Positions 44,888 to 53,662 are shown, counted from the first letter of the stretch. The stretch is DNA of 64,000 nt from QHXN01 sp032162705 (GCA_032162705.1 JAVRON010000031.1:12724-76723), one strand, 5' to 3'. Notes: generated by a model from the letters alone, not told the origin. Program-made: numbers and translations.

Positions 44888-46591
44888 TCAAGCAGTCTTC
44901 AACATCTCGCGTGCGTGACGGCGCGCGGCCTCTGTGATCTCCGCGCCGGTGAGCATGCGCGCGATCTCTTCGACCTGGCGGCGGCGGTCGAGGCGTCCGA
45001 CGCCGACCTCCGTCCTGCCGCGCGCGCTCCGCTTATCGACGAGCAGGTGCGTGTCGGCGAAGCGTGCGATCTGTGCCTGGTGCGTCACGCAGAGCACCTG
45101 ATTGGTCTTGGCAAGCGCCTTGAGCTTGAGTCCCACCGCTTCCGAGACGCGCCCGCCGATGCCTGCGTCCACCTCGTCAAAGACGATTGTGCGCGGGAAG
45201 CGCGCAGGGCTTGAGCTGGTCTTCAGCACCAGCATCAGGCGCGACGCCTCGCCGCCCGAAGCGACCTTCGCCAAGGGCCGCAGCGGCTCGCCCGCGTTCG
45301 CCGAGAAGTAGAATTCGACGCGGTCAAAGCCCTTTGACGTGAAACTCTTTGACGCCTCAGTCGTGTCCAACTCCGCGTCCTGTGGGGCCGCGACGCGCGC
45401 CTCGAAACGCGCGTGCTCCAAGGCCACCTCCCCAAGCGCCTCTTCGACCGAGCGTCTGAACTCGACCGAAGACTTCACACGCGCACGATGGACGCGCGTC
45501 GCCGCTTCCAGATAAGAGGCGCGCGCCGAAGCCAACTCCTTCGCCACCGCTTCGGCGCGCTCGTCCGTGTGCTCCAACTGCCGCAGACGCTCACGCGATG
45601 TTTCGAGATGTTCGAGCGCGCTCTCGACCGTGCCGCCGTACTTACGTTTAAGACGCGCAAGCTCCGCGAGCCTGCTCTCGATCTCGGAGAGACGCTCCGG
45701 CGAGAAGGTCAAAGCGTCGAGGTATCCGCGCAGGCTCACACTCAGGTCTTCGAGCACCGCCCGCGCCGACGCGAGCGCTTCCCCGTAGCTTTGATAAGAC
45801 GACTCGTACTGCGAAAGCTCTTCGACCTGTCTTTCCAGACGACTCAGGCGCGCGACGGTCGAATCGCTCTCCTCGTAAGTCAGGTTGTATGCGTCGGCGC
45901 AAAGCTCGGTCAGCTTCTCAAGATTGACGAGACGACGACGCTCGGTCTCCAACTGCTCGTCCTCGCCCGCCACCAAACGCGCCGCCTCAAGCTCGCTCAC
46001 CTGAAACCTGAGAGCGTCGGTCAGGTGAAACTTCTCCGCCTCGTCGCGCCGCAACGATTCAAGCTCGCGGCCCAGCGCAGACCAGCGTCGGAAGCGTGCG
46101 GCCACTTCTTCGCGCGCTCCAATGAGGTCTGCGAAGGCGTCTAAGAGTTCGAGGTGCGTGTCCGGGTCGAAGAGCGTCTGCTGTGTGCCCTGCCCGTGGA
46201 TGTCAACGAGCATCGGCCTCAAACTCTTCAAAAGCGAGAGCGTCGCCAGACGATTGTTGACGAAGACGCGGCCACGCCCCTCGGCTGAAAGCTCGCGACG
46301 CACGACCAGCTCCACGTCTCCGCCCGCGCGTGCTCCGACGCCCGCCTCTTCCAGAAGCGCCTCGACCTGCGGGTGCGCGCCGAGCGTGAACAGCCCCTCT
46401 ACGAAGGCGTGCCGCTCGCCCGCGCGTATCAACTCCGGCGAGAAGCGGTCGCCGATAAGCACGCCGAGCGCGTCCACGATGATCGACTTGCCCGAGCCTG
46501 TCTCGCCCGTGAGCAGGTTTAGTCCGCGGTCGAACTCGACCTTCAACTCGCTGATGAGCGCGAAGTTCGAGATGTTGAGCAGCGCGAGCAT
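44888..46591 (-). CDS. recN: DNA repair protein RecN
   Basis: About 567 residues from the ATG at 46591, which has GGAGG 4 nt upstream; the longer frame (to 46642) is rejected on that basis. SMC-like ATPase for double-strand break repair: Walker A GETGSGKS, a long central coiled coil (about 155-360), the C-terminal signature/Walker B part (LRPLAKVASGGEASRLMLVLK, TIVFDEVDAGIGGRVSEAVG, VTHQAQIARFAD). Length is normal. No LexA-type box is evident upstream. Confidence 0.95.
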   Translation of the reverse strand: MLALLNISNFALISELKVEFDRGLNLLTGETGSGKSIIVDALGVLIGDRFSPELIRAGERHAFVEGLFTLGAHPQVEALLEEAGVGARAGGDVELVVRRELSAEGRGRVFVNNRLATLSLLKSLRPMLVDIHGQGTQQTLFDPDTHLELLDAFADLIGAREEVAARFRRWSALGRELESLRRDEAEKFHLTDALRFQVSELEAARLVAGEDEQLETERRRLVNLEKLTELCADAYNLTYEESDSTVARLSRLERQVEELSQYESSYQSYGEALASARAVLEDLSVSLRGYLDALTFSPERLSEIESRLAELARLKRKYGGTVESALEHLETSRERLRQLEHTDERAEAVAKELASARASYLEAATRVHRARVKSSVEFRRSVEEALGEVALEHARFEARVAAPQDAELDTTEASKSFTSKGFDRVEFYFSANAGEPLRPLAKVASGGEASRLMLVLKTSSSPARFPRTIVFDEVDAGIGGRVSEAVGLKLKALAKTNQVLCVTHQAQIARFADTHLLVDKRSARGRTEVGVGRLDRRRQVEEIARMLTGAEITEAARRHAREMLKTA

Positions 46592-46674
46592 CCGACCTCC
46601 AAAGATTCTACGTATCAGAACCGAGTAGCGAGCAGGGTTCATCTTCGCCGCCGGGCCTCTAGGTCAAGAGGGAA

Positions 46675-46815
46675 GAATTCATATGGATGGACAGGATGAA
46701 CAGGATAAGAAAATTTCTGATTTTTGATTTGAAATTTGCAATTTGAAATCTCAAATTCTAAAAACTGAAAACTGAAAACTCCTATCCTGTTCATCCTGTC
46801 CATCCATGTGAATTC
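46675..46815. repeat. Palindrome with GACAGGATGAACAGGAT arms, copy 2
   Basis: GAATTCATATGGATGGACAG pairs with CTGTCCATCCATGTGAATTC. The interior is AT-rich and carries its own words (ATTTGAAATTTGCAATTTGA and AAAACTGAAAACTGAAAACT). It sits between divergent genes. Confidence 0.9.
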
Positions 46816-46920
46816 TTCCTTCCGCCACGCACACCCGCTTGCGGTTCCGACTCCGTCTATCTTACGAAAAGTGCCGCCGTTTGCGTTAGGACAAACGCGC
46901 CGCCGAGCGCCCGCACGGAG

Positions 46921-46949
46921 TTTTCCACAGATTCGCGGCCTGTGGAAAA
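46921..46949. promoter_or_regulatory. Inverted pair of DnaA-box-like sites upstream of dnaE
   Basis: TTTTCCACAG (46921-46930) and CTGTGGAAAA (46940-46949) are perfect inverted repeats 9 bp apart. Each contains TTTTCCACA, which fits the DnaA consensus TTWTNCACA. They lie about 150 bp before the dnaE ATG, where DnaA binding could control expression; a plain hairpin is the alternative. Confidence 0.5.
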
Positions 46950-47096
46950 AATAAATTTCGCGTTGCGCCTTTCCGCCCGCGACGTTTGTGCTATCCTTTC
47001 GCGCCGTAAGCCGAGCACAGGTCGGAAGCGCCCCCCGCGCCGACTTTTGGGTCAAGGCGTTTTCGTCTCCATCCGCGCCCGAAGTTTTCGTCAATC

Positions 47097-50000
47097 ATGT
47101 CAAACATAGATTTCACGCATCTCCACTTACACACAGATTATTCACTTCTGGACGGGGCCATTCAGATCAAGCCGCTCGCCGAACGTGTCCGCGAACTCGG
47201 CATGAAGGCTTGCGCGATGACCGACCACGGCAACATGTACGGCGCGGTCTCCTTCTATAAGGAGATGAAGGCGCACGACGTGAAACCGATCATTGGCTGC
47301 GAGGTCTATCTGGCCCCCGGCCACCGCGCGGACAAGTCAGAGGCGCGGCGCGGCGAGAAGCCTTACAACCACATGATTCTCCTCGCCAAAAACCGCGAGG
47401 GCTATCACAATCTCGTCCGCCTCACGTCGAAGGCTTTCAAGGAAGGCTTCTATCGCAAGCCGCGCATCGACCGCGAGCTGCTCTCGCAGTTCAGCGAAGG
47501 ACTCGTCGGCCTCTCCGCGTGTCTTTCGGGAGTGCCGCAGGCGCACTTAAAGAACGGCAAGCTCGAAGAGGCCGAACGCTCCGCGCACGAGTTTGAGGAC
47601 ATCCTCGGACGCGGCAACTACTTTCTCGAAATTCAGGATCATCAGCTCGAAGACCAGATCAAGATAAACAAAGACCTCATCGAGCTGTCTCGCAAGACCG
47701 GCATCCCGCTCGTCGCGACCAACGACGCGCACTACCTCAATCGCGACGACTACGAGGCGCACGACGTGATGCTCTGCATCGGCACGGGCAAGACCGTGAA
47801 CGATGTGAACCGCATGCGCTTCGGCGGCCCGCAGTGGTACGTCCGCACGCCCGAGGAGATGGCGCAGATATTCGCACACATCCCCGACGCCGTCTCGCGC
47901 ACGATGGAGGTCGCCGAGATGTGTAACCTCAAGCTCCCTCTTGGCGAGAATCAACTCCCCATCTACCCTATCCCGCGCGTAGAGGGTGACATCACGGTTG
48001 ACGAGTATTTTGAGAAGGTCGTCCGCCTCGGTTACGAGAAGCGTCGCGCGACTCTCTGGGATCGGATGCTGTCCGAGGGAACACTCAAGCACAGCTTGGC
48101 CGAGTATCAGGAGCGAATCTCGCGCGAGGTCGCCATCATCAAGCAGATGGGCTTCCCCAGTTACTTCCTCATCGTTTGGGACTTCATCAAGTTCGCCAAA
48201 GACCGAGGCATCCCCGTGGGCCCCGGTCGAGGCTCCGCCGCCGGAAGCTTAATCGCATACTGCCTTGAAATCACCGACGTTGACCCCATCCAGTTCGATC
48301 TGCTCTTCGAGCGCTTCCTCAATCCCGAGCGCGTCTCGATGCCCGACATCGACATAGACTTCTGCGTCAACGGTCGCGCCGAGGTCATCAACCACGTCAC
48401 ACAGCTCTACGGTCGCGAGTCGGTCTGCCAGATCATCACCTTCGGCACGATGGCCTCGAAGGCCGCCATCAAGGACGTGGGCCGAGCGCTCGATATGCCC
48501 TACGTCGATGTCGAGAAGATTGCGAAGCTCATCCCCGCGCCCATACGGGGCCGCAACGTCTCGATCACACAGGCGATTGAGACCGTGCCCGAGCTAAAGC
48601 ACGCGTTCGAGTCGGACGCGCAGGTCAAGAAGGTCATCGACATCGCACGCCGCCTTGAAGGCTGCGCGCGTCACTCTTCGGTTCACGCGGCGGGCGTCGT
48701 CATCTCTCCCGTCCCGCTCGAAGAGTTGATACCTGTTGCGGTTAATAACAAGCAGGAGTTCACGACGCAGTTCGAGATGTCCGACCTTGAGAAGACCGGC
48801 ATGCTCAAGATGGACTTCCTCGGCCTGACGACGCTCACCATCATCGACCAGTGCTGCCGCACGATACGAGAGATGCACGGGCGCGACATCTGCTGGTCTG
48901 AGATTCCGCAGGACGACCCCAAGACCTACGAGCTGTTTGCGAAGGGACACACAGAGGCCGTCTTCCAGTTTGAATCGACCGGCATGCAGGAGATTTGCCG
49001 CAAGCTCCGTCCCAAATCACTCGAAGACCTCTCCGCCTTAAACGCGCTCTATCGCCCGGGCCCGCTTGATGGCGGCATGGTTGACGACTTCATTGACCGC
49101 TATCACGGCAAGAAGCCCGTCGAGTACGCCACGCCCGAGATGGAGGAGATTCTCAAGAACACCTACGGCATCCTCGTCTATCAGGAGCAGATCATGCAGC
49201 TCGCGCAGAAGCTCGGCGGTTACTCACTCGGCGAGGCCGATCTGATGCGCCGCGCGATGGGCAAGAAGAAGCGCGAGGAGATGGCCGTCCACGAAGAGAA
49301 GTTCATCTCGGGCTGCGTCAAGAACAAAATCCAGAAGAAGAAGGCGCGCGAGATTTTTCGTCTCATGGCGCAGTTCGCCGACTATGGTTTTAATCGAAGC
49401 CACTCGGTCGCCTACGCGCACGTCGCGTATCAGACCGCGTATCTGAAGGCGCATTACCCGGCGCACTTCTACGCGGCTGTGATGACGAACGTGACCGACG
49501 ACACGGCGAAGATTTTCAAGTACGCGTCGGAGCTTCGCTCGCAGGGTATCAAGATGTTGCCGCCCGACGTGAACCAGTCTGGGCCCGGTTTTACGCCCGT
49601 CGAGCGCGCTGTGCGTTACGGCCTGTGCGCCATCAAGGGCCTCGGGCAATCCTCGGTCAACGCGATGATCGAGGCACGCAAAGAGCGACCCTTCCGCTCT
49701 ATCTTCGACTTCGCGGAGCGCGTCGGCGAGAAGGGCGCGGGCAAGCGCGTGTTGGAAAGTTTGGTGTGCGCCGGTGCGTTCGACTCTCTGAAGCCGGAGG
49801 GCGATGCTCTGCAAGGCTGGCGCGCGCGTCTGTTCGCGTGCGTGGACAAGGCTCTGGAGCGCGGGGCGCGTGCGCGTCGTGAGCGCGACAGCGGACAGGT
49901 GGACATGTTCGGACTAGCGAGCGCGGGCGCAAACCTGTTGGAAGAACCGCCGCTGCCGGTCACGGGAATCGAGCCGTGGACGCACAAGGATTTGCTCACG

Positions 50001-50654
50001 CGCGAGAAGACTTCGGTCGGCTTCTACGTCTCGGGCCACCCGCTCGAAGACTTCATCGAAAAGATCGAACAGCTCAACTGCACGCCCGTCTCCGAACTCT
50101 CGTCGGTCGAGCCGAACTCGCGCGTCCGAGTAGTCGGCGTCGTCTCGGACTTCACCGTACGCAATACGAAGAAGGGCGACCGCTACGCATACTTCCGTCT
50201 CGAAGACCTCTCGGGCGCGGGCGTCAAATGCGTCCTCTGGCCCGAGGCTTTCAAGACGAAGGGCGCGGACGCAGCCGACGACGCGATGCTCGTCGCCGTG
50301 GGGCGCTGCGAGGGCGAGAGCGGCCTGACCATCGTCTGCGACGAAGTGACGGCGCTTGCCCGTGCGCGCGTCCCCGTGAACGGCGGGCGGGCCGTCTCGC
50401 AGACGGGGCGGCTCCGCGCGCAGGCGCTCGTCATCGAGTTCCAGACCTGCGAAGACGTGCTCCGCGCAAGCGACCACGTCGCGCAAGCTCTGCTCGCATA
50501 CCCCGGCGACTGCGAAGTCTTTATCGACCTGCACTTGACGGAAGAGAACCTCACCGTCCGCGCCAAGACCGCACAGTTCGCACGCGTCGCCCCCAACAAG
50601 CAGCTACAAGAAGACCTCCTCGCCGCGGGCGTCCTCGTCAGGTGGATTGAATAA
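47097..50654 (+). CDS. dnaE: DNA polymerase III alpha subunit
   Basis: The 1185-residue replicative polymerase (DnaE1 type). N-terminal PHP domain (HLHLHTDYSLLDGA, TDHGNMYGA), then the catalytic palm with PDIDIDFC near 415-421 and GPGRGSAAGSLIAY, fingers (YGILVYQEQIMQLAQ, FADYGFNRSHSVAYA), helix-hairpin-helix region, and a C-terminal OB fold (SRVRVVGVVSDFTVRNTKKGDRYAYFRLEDLSG). All metal-binding residues seen are intact. Preceded by a DnaA-box-like pair; followed by a terminator hairpin. Confidence 0.97.
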   Translation: MSNIDFTHLHLHTDYSLLDGAIQIKPLAERVRELGMKACAMTDHGNMYGAVSFYKEMKAHDVKPIIGCEVYLAPGHRADKSEARRGEKPYNHMILLAKNREGYHNLVRLTSKAFKEGFYRKPRIDRELLSQFSEGLVGLSACLSGVPQAHLKNGKLEEAERSAHEFEDILGRGNYFLEIQDHQLEDQIKINKDLIELSRKTGIPLVATNDAHYLNRDDYEAHDVMLCIGTGKTVNDVNRMRFGGPQWYVRTPEEMAQIFAHIPDAVSRTMEVAEMCNLKLPLGENQLPIYPIPRVEGDITVDEYFEKVVRLGYEKRRATLWDRMLSEGTLKHSLAEYQERISREVAIIKQMGFPSYFLIVWDFIKFAKDRGIPVGPGRGSAAGSLIAYCLEITDVDPIQFDLLFERFLNPERVSMPDIDIDFCVNGRAEVINHVTQLYGRESVCQIITFGTMASKAAIKDVGRALDMPYVDVEKIAKLIPAPIRGRNVSITQAIETVPELKHAFESDAQVKKVIDIARRLEGCARHSSVHAAGVVISPVPLEELIPVAVNNKQEFTTQFEMSDLEKTGMLKMDFLGLTTLTIIDQCCRTIREMHGRDICWSEIPQDDPKTYELFAKGHTEAVFQFESTGMQEICRKLRPKSLEDLSALNALYRPGPLDGGMVDDFIDRYHGKKPVEYATPEMEEILKNTYGILVYQEQIMQLAQKLGGYSLGEADLMRRAMGKKKREEMAVHEEKFISGCVKNKIQKKKAREIFRLMAQFADYGFNRSHSVAYAHVAYQTAYLKAHYPAHFYAAVMTNVTDDTAKIFKYASELRSQGIKMLPPDVNQSGPGFTPVERAVRYGLCAIKGLGQSSVNAMIEARKERPFRSIFDFAERVGEKGAGKRVLESLVCAGAFDSLKPEGDALQGWRARLFACVDKALERGARARRERDSGQVDMFGLASAGANLLEEPPLPVTGIEPWTHKDLLTREKTSVGFYVSGHPLEDFIEKIEQLNCTPVSELSSVEPNSRVRVVGVVSDFTVRNTKKGDRYAYFRLEDLSGAGVKCVLWPEAFKTKGADAADDAMLVAVGRCEGESGLTIVCDEVTALARARVPVNGGRAVSQTGRLRAQALVIEFQTCEDVLRASDHVAQALLAYPGDCEVFIDLHLTEENLTVRAKTAQFARVAPNKQLQEDLLAAGVLVRWIE

Positions 50655-50703
50655 TCCGAGAGCCTTGTCGGATATTTTCCGAGAGTGCAAAACAGCACTC
50701 TCG
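50654..50703 (+). terminator. Terminator hairpins after dnaE
   Basis: Two hairpins in tandem: ATCCGA/TCGGAT (50654-50673) followed by ATTTTCC, and CGAGAGTGC/GCACTCTCG (50680-50703). The first, with its U-rich tail, is a plausible intrinsic terminator overlapping the dnaE stop. Confidence 0.65.
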
Positions 50704-50957
50704 ACTGAAGTGAGGTTGAATGAGACGCAAGGTTACGTCTCCGGCTGCTCAACTCTTCTGAGCTTTCTCACCTCGTCTTGCCTGAACACGCCCGCTTGGA
50801 AACCCTCGCACCTCTGCTTTATCTGGTGCGCAGGTCTGCGTTGAGTGCGCGCGAAAAAATGTTTTCCGGCGTCGGTTCGTCTTGTGATATTCTCCGCGCG
50901 CCTTCTCAAAGGTAGAGCCAGCGGGAAACCTCAAACGCCCAGGAGTTACCACTCACA
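50704..50957. other. Leader region ahead of the cassette-like stretch
   Basis: No gene supported. A weak promoter (TTTTCC, 18 bp, GATATT with extended TGT) lies near 50860-50890, pointing toward the 50958 gene. Confidence 0.4.
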
Positions 50958-51164
50958 ATGCCAAGACCAATCGACGACATTCTCGCCGACGCCGAACAGA
51001 TCGAACGCGTTCAGGCCGAAAAAAAGAAACTGCGGAAGCTGAAAGCTTTCTTCAACAGGTGTGCCGAACAAGCCAATGCACCCGACTGCCGACACGGCGG
51101 CTGTCACCTTTGGCAAGGATTTGGGGCGGCGGGTGTTTGGCGGCGTTCGGCGCTTGCTTGTTAA
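50958..51164 (+). CDS. Small unrecognised protein ending in an attC-like site
   Basis: A 68-residue open frame with AGGAG 9-13 nt before its ATG. Residues 1-44 look like a real helical protein start (MPRPIDDILADAEQIERVQ, then basic residues); the remainder is encoded by the attC-like site 51063-51166, whose terminal TTAACG supplies the stop. It may be the first cassette gene or a chromosomal gene truncated by cassette insertion. Confidence 0.5.
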   Translation: MPRPIDDILADAEQIERVQAEKKKLRKLKAFFNRCAEQANAPDCRHGGCHLWQGFGAAGVWRRSALAC

Positions 51165-51166
51165 CG
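51063..51166. other. attC-like recombination site 1
   Basis: Left end GCCGAAC-AAGCCA-ATGCACCCGAC, right end with CGGGTG...CTTGCTTGTTAACG; the arms are imperfect complements with an extended central region, as in integron attC sites. The next gene starts 11 nt beyond. The left 20 bp match sites 2 and 3 closely, although the outer core bases deviate from the RYYYAAC/GTTRRRY consensus. Confidence 0.5.
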
Positions 51167-51176
51167 TAGAGAAATT

Positions 51177-51584
51177 ATGAATAAGAAAATTGTAAAACCC
51201 CGATTGGTGGTCGTTAGTTGCTTGCTGTTAGCCACGGTGGCGCTTGTGAGCGGGCGGCCTGGAACGCCCGCACCTGCGGTCGAACAGTTCGAGACTCGTT
51301 GCGGATGGTTCGATAATCCCACGCCTGCCAACGCTTCTTTATACGACCGTGCAGGTGAGTGGATCATCGCGGTGCAGGGCGGGCATCAAGCTGAAGGCGA
51401 CTGGCCGGACTTCGGGCCGAAGCAATGGGTGGAGACGAACGGGCCCCACGGTTACGGATGCGCGTGCCTGCGGCTTCAGGTTAACCCAAAGACTAACGAA
51501 GTAATAGAGATTAAAAGTGCGCGCGCGCGCCCATTGTCAGCATGTCGTCGGGATCGCTCGTTAAGGCGGTGGGGTTTTAAGTGA
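51177..51584 (+). CDS. DUF4087 family secreted protein
   Basis: A 135-residue protein with an N-terminal export signal (VVVSCLLLATVALVSG) and the DUF4087 core ETRCGWFDNPTPANASLYDRAGEWIIAVQGG, ending WVETNGPHGYGCACLRL. Three conserved Cys in the mature part (RCGWFDNP and CAC) may form a disulfide. Function unknown. It lies between two attC-like sites, and genes of this kind are common as integron cassettes. The last about 20 Arg-rich residues are not part of the usual domain. Confidence 0.82.
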   Translation: MNKKIVKPRLVVVSCLLLATVALVSGRPGTPAPAVEQFETRCGWFDNPTPANASLYDRAGEWIIAVQGGHQAEGDWPDFGPKQWVETNGPHGYGCACLRLQVNPKTNEVIEIKSARARPLSACRRDRSLRRWGFK

Positions 51585-51602
51585 GAAAAATTTTAGAGCA
51601 GC

Positions 51603-51687
51603 GCCTAACAACGGCATGCACCCGACGCCCTATCAGCTTGCCTCTCATGAACGTTCATTGAGGTGCTGGTGAGGCCGGGCGTTGGCT
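51603..51687. other. attC-like recombination site 2
   Basis: Left core GCCTAAC (51603-51609) fits RYYYAAC exactly, followed by AACGGCATGCACCCGACGCCC. The right core GTTGGCT (51681-51687) is one base short of GTTAGGC, so this end is degenerate. It lies between the DUF4087 gene and the next gene. Confidence 0.6.
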
Positions 51688-51726
51688 GGCGCAAGCGATT
51701 CCAAGGCATGCACAGAGGAGGTATTT

Positions 51727-52212
51727 GTGAATAGGCAAGCATTGTTTGGACTCAGCGCCCTCATGTGTTTTATGGCCTTTGGCCTGGTCACGAAGCTTTA
51801 CATCTGGCCCCGGCTTCGGATGCTGGCGAGAGACGATGCGCTCGCCCGATTGGTGATGCCACACACATTCCGGTTCATCGGCCTCAGCTTCCTCGTGTCC
51901 GGGGTTGTCTCTCCCTCGATACCGTCGGCCTTCGCTGTCCCCGCCGCGTGCGGCGACCTGGGCGCGGCCATACTCGCCGTCCTGGCCGCCATAGCACTTT
52001 ACAGACGCGCGCGCTCGGCCATCTTGCTCGTGTGGCTGTTCAACGTGTGGGGCACGGCTGACCTCCTCTTTGCGTATTACCAGGGGCTGTTCGGGGCCCG
52101 GTTTGACGCCGGGATGCTCGGGGCCACGTTCTTCATTTCGACGGCGGTGGTGCCGCCCTTACTTATCATGCATGGCTTGATATTCCGGCTTCTCGTTCGA
52201 CACAGGAAGTAA
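51727..52212 (+). CDS. Unrecognised four-helix membrane protein in a cassette-like unit
   Basis: 161 residues from a GTG at 51727, chosen because GAGGAGGT sits 4 nt upstream. About five hydrophobic helices: LFGLSALMCFMAFGLVTKLYIW, FRFIGLSFLVSGVVSPSIP, GDLGAAILAVLAAIALYRR, SAILLVWLFNVWGTADLLFAYYQG and FFISTAVVPPLLIMHGLIFRLLV. I do not recognise a named family. It is flanked by attC-like sites 2 and 3. Confidence 0.78.
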   Translation: MNRQALFGLSALMCFMAFGLVTKLYIWPRLRMLARDDALARLVMPHTFRFIGLSFLVSGVVSPSIPSAFAVPAACGDLGAAILAVLAAIALYRRARSAILLVWLFNVWGTADLLFAYYQGLFGARFDAGMLGATFFISTAVVPPLLIMHGLIFRLLVRHRK

Positions 52213-52265
52213 AGCACCCGTTTACGCGTGGGTGTGAGATGTTGTCTCTTCAGAGGCATAGTGGC

Positions 52266-52353
52266 GGCTAACAACCGCATGCGCCCGACGCCCCCCTTCG
52301 GCTTGAATCTCATGGAGGTTGAAGAAGGGCGCGCGTCATCCGCGACGTTAGGC
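52266..52353. other. attC-like recombination site 3 (best preserved)
   Basis: Left GGCTAACAACCGCATGCGCC and right CCGCGACGTTAGGC form imperfect complementary arms of 88 bp in total. The right core GTTAGGC (52347-52353) fits GTTRRRY exactly; the left core GGCTAAC misses it by one base. The GNAT start codon follows 16 nt later, the usual spacing for a gene cassette. Confidence 0.68.
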
Positions 52354-52369
52354 GTCCATACTGAGAGCA

Positions 52370-52957
52370 ATGGATATCAGGCCGGTCACATTAGAAGGTC
52401 TTCATGTTCGGCTGGAGCCGCTGACGCTCCGGCACGTCGCCGCTTTTGGTGAGGCAGGCCGTGAATGGAACTTGACACCCGAGAAAATCAGAGACGGCAT
52501 CGAATCCGCTTTACGTCAGCAAGCTGTCGGCACCTGCTTGCCCTTCGCGACTCTGGATAAGTCTTCGGGTCAAGTCGTCGGGGGCACACGCTTTCTCAAC
52601 ATTGTCCCGGAACAACGCCGCCTTGAGATTGGCTCATCCTGGATAGCCCAACCCTGGAGACGAACGGCGATCAACACTGAAGCCAAGTTCCTGATGTTGG
52701 AACATGCGTTTGAAAGACTGGGCTGCATTCGTGTGGAATTTATGGCCGACTCGCGCAATGAGATTTCTCGGAAGGCGATCCTGCGTTTGGGCGCGAAGGA
52801 GGAAGGCACGTTTCGCAACTACATCGTCACGGCAGATGGCGAGACACACGACGCCGTTTTCTACAGCATCATTGAATCGGAGTGGCCTGTAATCCGCGCA
52901 CGATTGCAGGGAATGCTTGCTCGCCGCTACGAAGCCATCGAGCTGTCGAAGAGCTGA
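52370..52957 (+). CDS. GNAT-family N-acetyltransferase (RimJ/RimL-like)
   Basis: A 195-residue acyl-CoA N-acyltransferase of the Acetyltransf_3 type: VRLEPLTLRHVAAF at the N-terminus, GGTRFLNIVPEQRRLEIGSSWIAQPWRRTAINTEAKFLMLEHAFERLG as the core with the acetyl-CoA turn (QPWRRTAINTE), and ADSRNEISRKAILRLGAKEEGTFRNYI. The substrate is not evident; related proteins modify ribosomal proteins, antibiotics or peptides. It directly follows attC-like site 3. Confidence 0.88.
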   Translation: MDIRPVTLEGLHVRLEPLTLRHVAAFGEAGREWNLTPEKIRDGIESALRQQAVGTCLPFATLDKSSGQVVGGTRFLNIVPEQRRLEIGSSWIAQPWRRTAINTEAKFLMLEHAFERLGCIRVEFMADSRNEISRKAILRLGAKEEGTFRNYIVTADGETHDAVFYSIIESEWPVIRARLQGMLARRYEAIELSKS

Positions 52958-53255
52958 CGCCGACACACAAAAATATATGCAGCGTAGCCGCGCCTCGTCC
53001 TTGTCCTTGCAACTTTGCACCGAAATAGTGCATCATAGCGGTGTCATTCCTTCTCTCGCGCATCGACGGTGATGCGCCCCGCGCCTCGAAATTGGCGGCG
53101 GCGTTTGGATGGTTCGAGAGCAGGCAGTTGTTAACAGACCGGAAGCCGCTCTTTGCGAGCACCCCAAACGCAAGCCTTCGTTGCCACCGTTCCGCCGAAG
53201 TACACTTCTAATGGGAAGCTTCTTTTGATACTCCTATAGGGAGAGGTACATCTAC
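52958..53255. other. Intergenic region after the cassette-like genes
   Basis: A small hairpin (GCGCATC 53058-53064 / GATGCGC 53071-53077) and a sequence TTGTTAACAG (near 53130) that resembles the right end of attC-like site 1 (both preceded by GGCGGCGTT) are present. A convincing left partner is absent. No gene is supported. Confidence 0.4.
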
Positions 53256-53627
53256 ATGTCCATGAAACTTTACGTCGGCAATCTCTCGTTCCAGACTTCC
53301 AGCGAAGACCTGCGCGACCTGTTCGCACAGGCAGGCACGGTCGAGTCGGCTTCGGTCGTTGAAGACCGCGACACGGGCCGCTCGCGCGGCTTCGGCTTTG
53401 TCGAGATGGCGACGAAGGAAGAGGGCGAGGCCGCTATCGCTCAGTTCAACGGGAAAGACCTACAGGGTCGTAACCTCAACGTCAACGAAGCGCGTCCTCG
53501 CGAGGATCGCGGCGGCGGCGGTAATCGCGGCGGCTTCGGCGGCGGCGGCAATCGTGGCGGCGGCGGCGGTGGTCGCGGCGGCTACGGCGGCGGCGGCGGC
53601 GGTGGCAACCGCGAGTCTCGCTGGTAA
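53256..53627 (+). CDS. RRM-type RNA-binding protein with Gly-rich tail
   Basis: A 123-residue protein. One RNA recognition motif (about 3-80) with RNP2 LYVGNL and RNP1 RGFGFVEM, then a Gly/Arg-rich tail of about 40 residues (GGGGNRGG repeats) ending ESRW. Such proteins in bacteria are small cold- or stress-responsive RNA-binding proteins. A long AT-richer leader precedes it and an intrinsic terminator follows. The neighbour is a DEAD-box helicase, so both probably act on RNA structure. The start could also be the Met two residues later. Confidence 0.93.
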   Translation: MSMKLYVGNLSFQTSSEDLRDLFAQAGTVESASVVEDRDTGRSRGFGFVEMATKEEGEAAIAQFNGKDLQGRNLNVNEARPREDRGGGGNRGGFGGGGNRGGGGGGRGGYGGGGGGGNRESRW

Positions 53628-53662
53628 TCAAGACTCACACAGCCAGCGACCCTTTGCAACGA

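Larger units (their letters stand above)
46592..47096. other. Divergent intergenic region between recN and dnaE
   Basis: No gene supported. It contains a GACAGGATGAACAGGAT palindrome (46675-46815) and a pair of DnaA-box-like sites (46921-46949) ahead of dnaE. Confidence 0.6.

Noticed and set aside
53090..53145. Fourth attC-like site after the GNAT gene
   Set aside because: TTGTTAACAG resembles the right end of site 1, but no left half with the AACAA...ATGCACCCGAC pattern is found.
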